Shown: positions 61,502 to 64,000 of the stretch, piece after piece | Numbering within the stretch: position 1 is the stretch's first letter | Layout: each line of letters begins with the position of its first letter | Assembly (NCBI GenBank): GCA_963825645.1 | Contig: CAWGTT010000003.1 | Span: forward strand, 1 to 64,000 | Length of the DNA: 64,000 bases | DNA from: JADJPO01 sp963825645 | Lineage (GTDB): Bacteria > Actinomycetota > Actinomycetes > Actinomycetales > Kineosporiaceae | Direction: 5' to 3' | Notes under the pieces: model-generated | What the model was told of the DNA's origin: nothing | The model's database searches: none | The model's input: only the letters and a program-made list of their open reading frames with translations | Position numbers and translations under genes: made by a program

Positions 61502-62758
61502 GTGATCGAGCTTCTGATCGTGGCGGTTGCGGTGCTGGGGTACGCCCTGGTGTCGCAGCGGCTGGTCATGTCACCGATCACCGCCCCGATGGTGTTCACG
61601 GCGGTCGGGATGATCGTCGGAAGCGGCGGTTTCGGCTGGTTCGACCTCGGGCTGGAGAACGAGGCCACATCGGTCCTGGTCGAGGCCACCCTCGTGCTGG
61701 TTCTGTTCACCGACGCGATCCGTATCGACCTCAGGGTCCTTCGGCGCCATGCGGCCCTCCCGGGGCGCCTGCTGGGAATCGGTCTGCCTTTGACCATCGT
61801 GGCGGGCGCCGTCGCCGGGACGGTGATCGTGCCCGGACTCGACCTCGTCGAGGCCGCTTTGCTGGCGGCGGTGCTCGCCCCCACCGATGCCGCTCTGGGA
61901 CAGGCCGTGGTCAGCGATCGCCGGCTACCGGCCAGAATCCGGCAGACCCTCAATGTCGAGAGCGGCTTGAACGACGGGATCGCCGTTCCAGTGGTGACTG
62001 TGTTGTTGGCGGCCGCGGCAGCCGAGGGTGCAGGCGAGGCCGGTGGATGGATCGGCCTGGCAGCCCGTCAGGTCGGCTTCGGGGTCCTTGCCGGCGTCGC
62101 CGCAGGGGCGATCGGCGGGCGCCTTCTGGACTCACGGGCTACAGCCGGTGCGGTCGAGGGGGTCTATCGGCAGTTGGCGACAATAGCCATCGCTGTCGCG
62201 GCGTTCGCCCTCGCCGGCGTCCTCGATGGCAACGGGTTCATCGCGGCGTTCGTCGCCGGTCTGACCTTTGGGCAGGTCGCCCGGCGGCAGTGCACGGGTG
62301 TTCAAGACTTCACCGAGGACGAGGGTGAGCTGCTCTCCGCCGTCACCTTCGTGATCTTCGGGGCGGTCCTGGTCGGGCCGGTGCTCGACGGTCTCACCTG
62401 GCGAGTCGCGCTGTACGTCGCCGTGTCGCTCACGGTCGTCCGGCTCCTGCCCGTCCTGGCAGCCCTGGCTGGATCGGGGACCCTTCTCGAGACCCGGCTG
62501 TTCCTCGGGTGGTTCGGTCCACGCGGACTCGCTTCGATCCTTTTCGCGCTCCTCGTCGCCGAAGAGCTCGACACGGCAGGAGGACGCACCATCTTCACGA
62601 TCGCGGCCTGGACCGTGCTGGTGAGCGTGTTCGCCCACGGCCTCACGGCCAACCCCTGGGCCGGCAGGCTCGCCCGCCGCCTGGAGGCCGAGACAGAACC
62701 GATGCCGGAGATGGGACCCGTCGCCGAACTTCCCACCCGGCGCCGCATCGATCCCTGA
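61502..62758 (+). CDS. CPA1-family Na+/H+ antiporter (NhaP-like)
   Basis: 418 residues from GTG 61502 without a good SD. About 12 membrane helices; key residues in LLAAVLAPTDAALGQAVVSD and LNVESGLNDGIAVPVVTVLL (the ND pair of CPA1 exchangers) and LFLGWFGPRGLASILFALLV (conserved GPRG). Exports Na+ against protons. The C-terminus is a short cytosolic tail. The 3' 457 bp are overlapped by the convergent long frame of the DUF6064-like gene. Confidence 0.88.
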   Translation: MIELLIVAVAVLGYALVSQRLVMSPITAPMVFTAVGMIVGSGGFGWFDLGLENEATSVLVEATLVLVLFTDAIRIDLRVLRRHAALPGRLLGIGLPLTIVAGAVAGTVIVPGLDLVEAALLAAVLAPTDAALGQAVVSDRRLPARIRQTLNVESGLNDGIAVPVVTVLLAAAAAEGAGEAGGWIGLAARQVGFGVLAGVAAGAIGGRLLDSRATAGAVEGVYRQLATIAIAVAAFALAGVLDGNGFIAAFVAGLTFGQVARRQCTGVQDFTEDEGELLSAVTFVIFGAVLVGPVLDGLTWRVALYVAVSLTVVRLLPVLAALAGSGTLLETRLFLGWFGPRGLASILFALLVAEELDTAGGRTIFTIAAWTVLVSVFAHGLTANPWAGRLARRLEAETEPMPEMGPVAELPTRRRIDP

Positions 62759-63384
62759 GATCGGACTGCGAGGACGAGCACCGCACAGCCGAACGCCACC
62801 ATGCCGAGGTCCTCCCAGACTCCGCGGCCGACGGCAGGACCGGTCGCCAGGACGACCCACACGATCGGGACGACGAGCAGCCGGCGGGCAGGTGCAGGTT
62901 GCCACATCATCAGGATCCCCAACGTGACGATCGTCGTGGGGCACGGGGCCATCCCGAAGAGCGGCACCTCCGGCCAGCCGTGGCCGAGCATCGTCCCGAT
63001 CAGCGGATAGACCACCAGCGCGTAGACGAGGGCCGCCCACCCGAACACCCCGGCGGCGCCCGCCCGCACGGGGCCGAGACCGTGGCGCAGCCCGGCGTGG
63101 ACCAGGAGCCCCCCCTGCACCGCGAACAACACCGCGTAGGCGGCCCCGAGCGGCACGCTGATGTCGGTGGCATACATCGCCTGGAAGACGGCGGCCTGCC
63201 AGAGCCAGAGCACGCCGATCAGGATCAGGGCCCAGCGGGCACGACGGTCGTCACGCCGACCGAGCAGGGCGATCACGATCGCGAATCCGAGCACGTAGGC
63301 GATGACGTGGGCGGGCCACCAGTCCTGGTTGTACCGGGTGAAGAGCTCCAGCAGGGTCTCGGCCGGTTCGGCGACGGTAAGCAT
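62302..63384 (-). CDS. DUF6064-like membrane protein with antisense C-terminal extension
   Basis: ATG 63384 with AAGGA 8 nt upstream. The first ~205 residues are a plausible protein with six membrane segments (HVIAYVLGFAIVIALLG, WALILIGVLWLWQAAVF, AALVYALVVYPLIGTMLGHG, LLVVPIVWVVLATGP). A natural end is expected near RSQGSMRRRVG (about 62750). The frame has no stop there and runs on antisense through the antiporter gene to 62302, adding ~150 Ser/Arg/Thr-rich residues of doubtful reality. Confidence 0.65.
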   Translation of the reverse strand: MLTVAEPAETLLELFTRYNQDWWPAHVIAYVLGFAIVIALLGRRDDRRARWALILIGVLWLWQAAVFQAMYATDISVPLGAAYAVLFAVQGGLLVHAGLRHGLGPVRAGAAGVFGWAALVYALVVYPLIGTMLGHGWPEVPLFGMAPCPTTIVTLGILMMWQPAPARRLLVVPIVWVVLATGPAVGRGVWEDLGMVAFGCAVLVLAVRSQGSMRRRVGSSATGPISGIGSVSASRRRASLPAQGLAVRPWANTLTSTVQAAIVKMVRPPAVSSSSATRSAKRIEASPRGPNHPRNSRVSRRVPDPARAARTGRSRTTVSDTATYSATRQVRPSSTGPTRTAPKITKVTAESSSPSSSVKS

Positions 63385-63412
63385 GGTCGGTCCTTTCCGG
63401 GTGAAGTGGCGG

Positions 63413-63976
63413 TTAGCTCCGGTGGACTGTCGGGTCAGCGGCGGGCGCCAGGGCATCGGTGGCGGCACCGTCACGACGCAGAAGCCGAGCCCGGTTGAGC
63501 GCCACGATGACGACGGCGGCCAGGGCGAAGATCAGTCCGTCCCGTGGCTGGATGTCCGGCCAGATGGGGTTGTTCATCTGGAAGTGGACGAGGACGGCGA
63601 GGATCAGGCCGGCCGACAGCGGAGCGAACCGGCGCTGCACCAGCGGCGGGGCGAGCCCACGCCATCCGAGCTCCTCGATCGGTCCGATGAACAGGGCGAG
63701 GGCGAGCGCGGGAACCACAGCACGCCACGGCGCGACAAACGACTCGTCCAGGGTGTCGGCGAGGGCGGCACCGCAGTACCCCAGCCCCAGGATGCCGAGA
63801 ACGAGGAACGCCCACCAGGCACGAGGCATGCGCCACCACGTCAGCCGCCTGAGGAACCGGCCGAGGAACGGGCGGAGCGTGCCTATGGTCATCGGGTCGG
63901 TGGTGGCCGGGGTGGGCAGTGCGCCGCGCCGATCCCCGCGGCGAGCGGTGTGCGGTTTCACGGTTCGTTTCGTCAT
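63413..63976 (-). pseudogene. CPBP-family intramembrane metalloprotease with internal deletion
   Basis: ATG 63976 with GAGG ~8 nt upstream. Helices AWWAFLVLGILGLGYCGAAL and ALALALFIGPIEELGWRG contain motif 1 (EExxxR-type EELGWR), but right after LSAGLILAVL the sequence jumps to VHFQMNNPIWPDIQPRDGLI; the helix with the FxxxH motif and the HxxxN motif are missing. The C-terminal FALAAVVIVALNRARLL is family-like again. A ~40-60-residue in-frame deletion is the simplest explanation, so protease activity should be lost. Confidence 0.65.
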
Positions 63977-64000
63977 GGCCAACACCTCGTTGTGACTGCG

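Noticed and set aside
1..64000. CRISPR array or complete phage-defence island
   Set aside because: No spaced direct repeats and no cas genes were seen. The only clear defence-type system is AbiE; the SNF2 helicase has no known partner.

Overview
This window is very GC-rich DNA with GTG/TTG starts, leaderless promoters, 4-bp stop/start overlaps, a PspC protein, an AbiE pair, an MT0933-type antitoxin, a DUF6431 transposon, IS1634 and IS110 relatives, an F420-type nitroreductase and a rifampicin monooxygenase. Together these point to an actinomycete, most likely of the Pseudonocardiaceae type (inference; no 16S is present).

Left part, 1-14.5 kb, is a mobile and decaying zone. It holds the C-terminus of a tyrosine recombinase, hairpin repeats, a membrane-anchored serine hydrolase, broken uridine kinase, IS110 and FAD-oxidase genes, a frameshifted oxidoreductase, the 3' end of a group II intron, a VOC protein, a VKOR protein, a three-gene DUF6431/DDE/AAA transposon, an intact AbiEi/AbiEii toxin-antitoxin pair with a nested palindromic operator, a tRNA-Pro-like attachment-site remnant and an excisionase gene with an internal amber codon.

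14.5-37 kb mixes catabolic, resistance and stress genes: a tryptophanase-family lyase; a rifampicin monooxygenase with a recognisable rifamycin-associated element upstream; a decayed peptidase S51; an SNF2 helicase; a GH13 amylase divergent from a TetR regulator with a palindromic operator between them; a frameshifted IS1634 transposase; a decayed but once coupled operon (DUF427, hydrolase-OsmC, GH15, PPOX); a broken Crp/Fnr regulator; a second AbiEi fragment; a CPA2 antiporter and a DUF2252 protein.

37-51 kb is mostly intact housekeeping or stress genes: PlsC acyltransferase, alpha-toroid protein, SDR, DUF302, epimerase, tandem GNAT, MT0933-type antitoxin, deazaflavin nitroreductase, a ParA-type ATPase coupled to a CYTH/CHAD protein, haloalkane dehalogenase, an archease-like protein and a kinase/P-loop fusion.

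51.4-60.4 kb is the most intriguing block. A six-gene minus-strand run (MDR dehydrogenase, PTPS-like protein lacking canonical zinc and Cys residues, glycosyltransferase, methyltransferase, membrane sulfatase-like enzyme, YbhN-type flippase) is coupled by 1-4 bp overlaps at all five junctions. It is flanked by a GTP cyclohydrolase II-RibD reductase fusion and a CDP-alcohol phosphotransferase. This looks like a pathway that makes a GTP-derived pyrimidine or pterin and links it to sugar and lipid chemistry; its product is unknown to me. The window ends with a MITE-like palindrome, an ECF sigma factor with a truncated anti-sigma gene, a CPA1 antiporter, a DUF6064 protein and a shortened CPBP protease.
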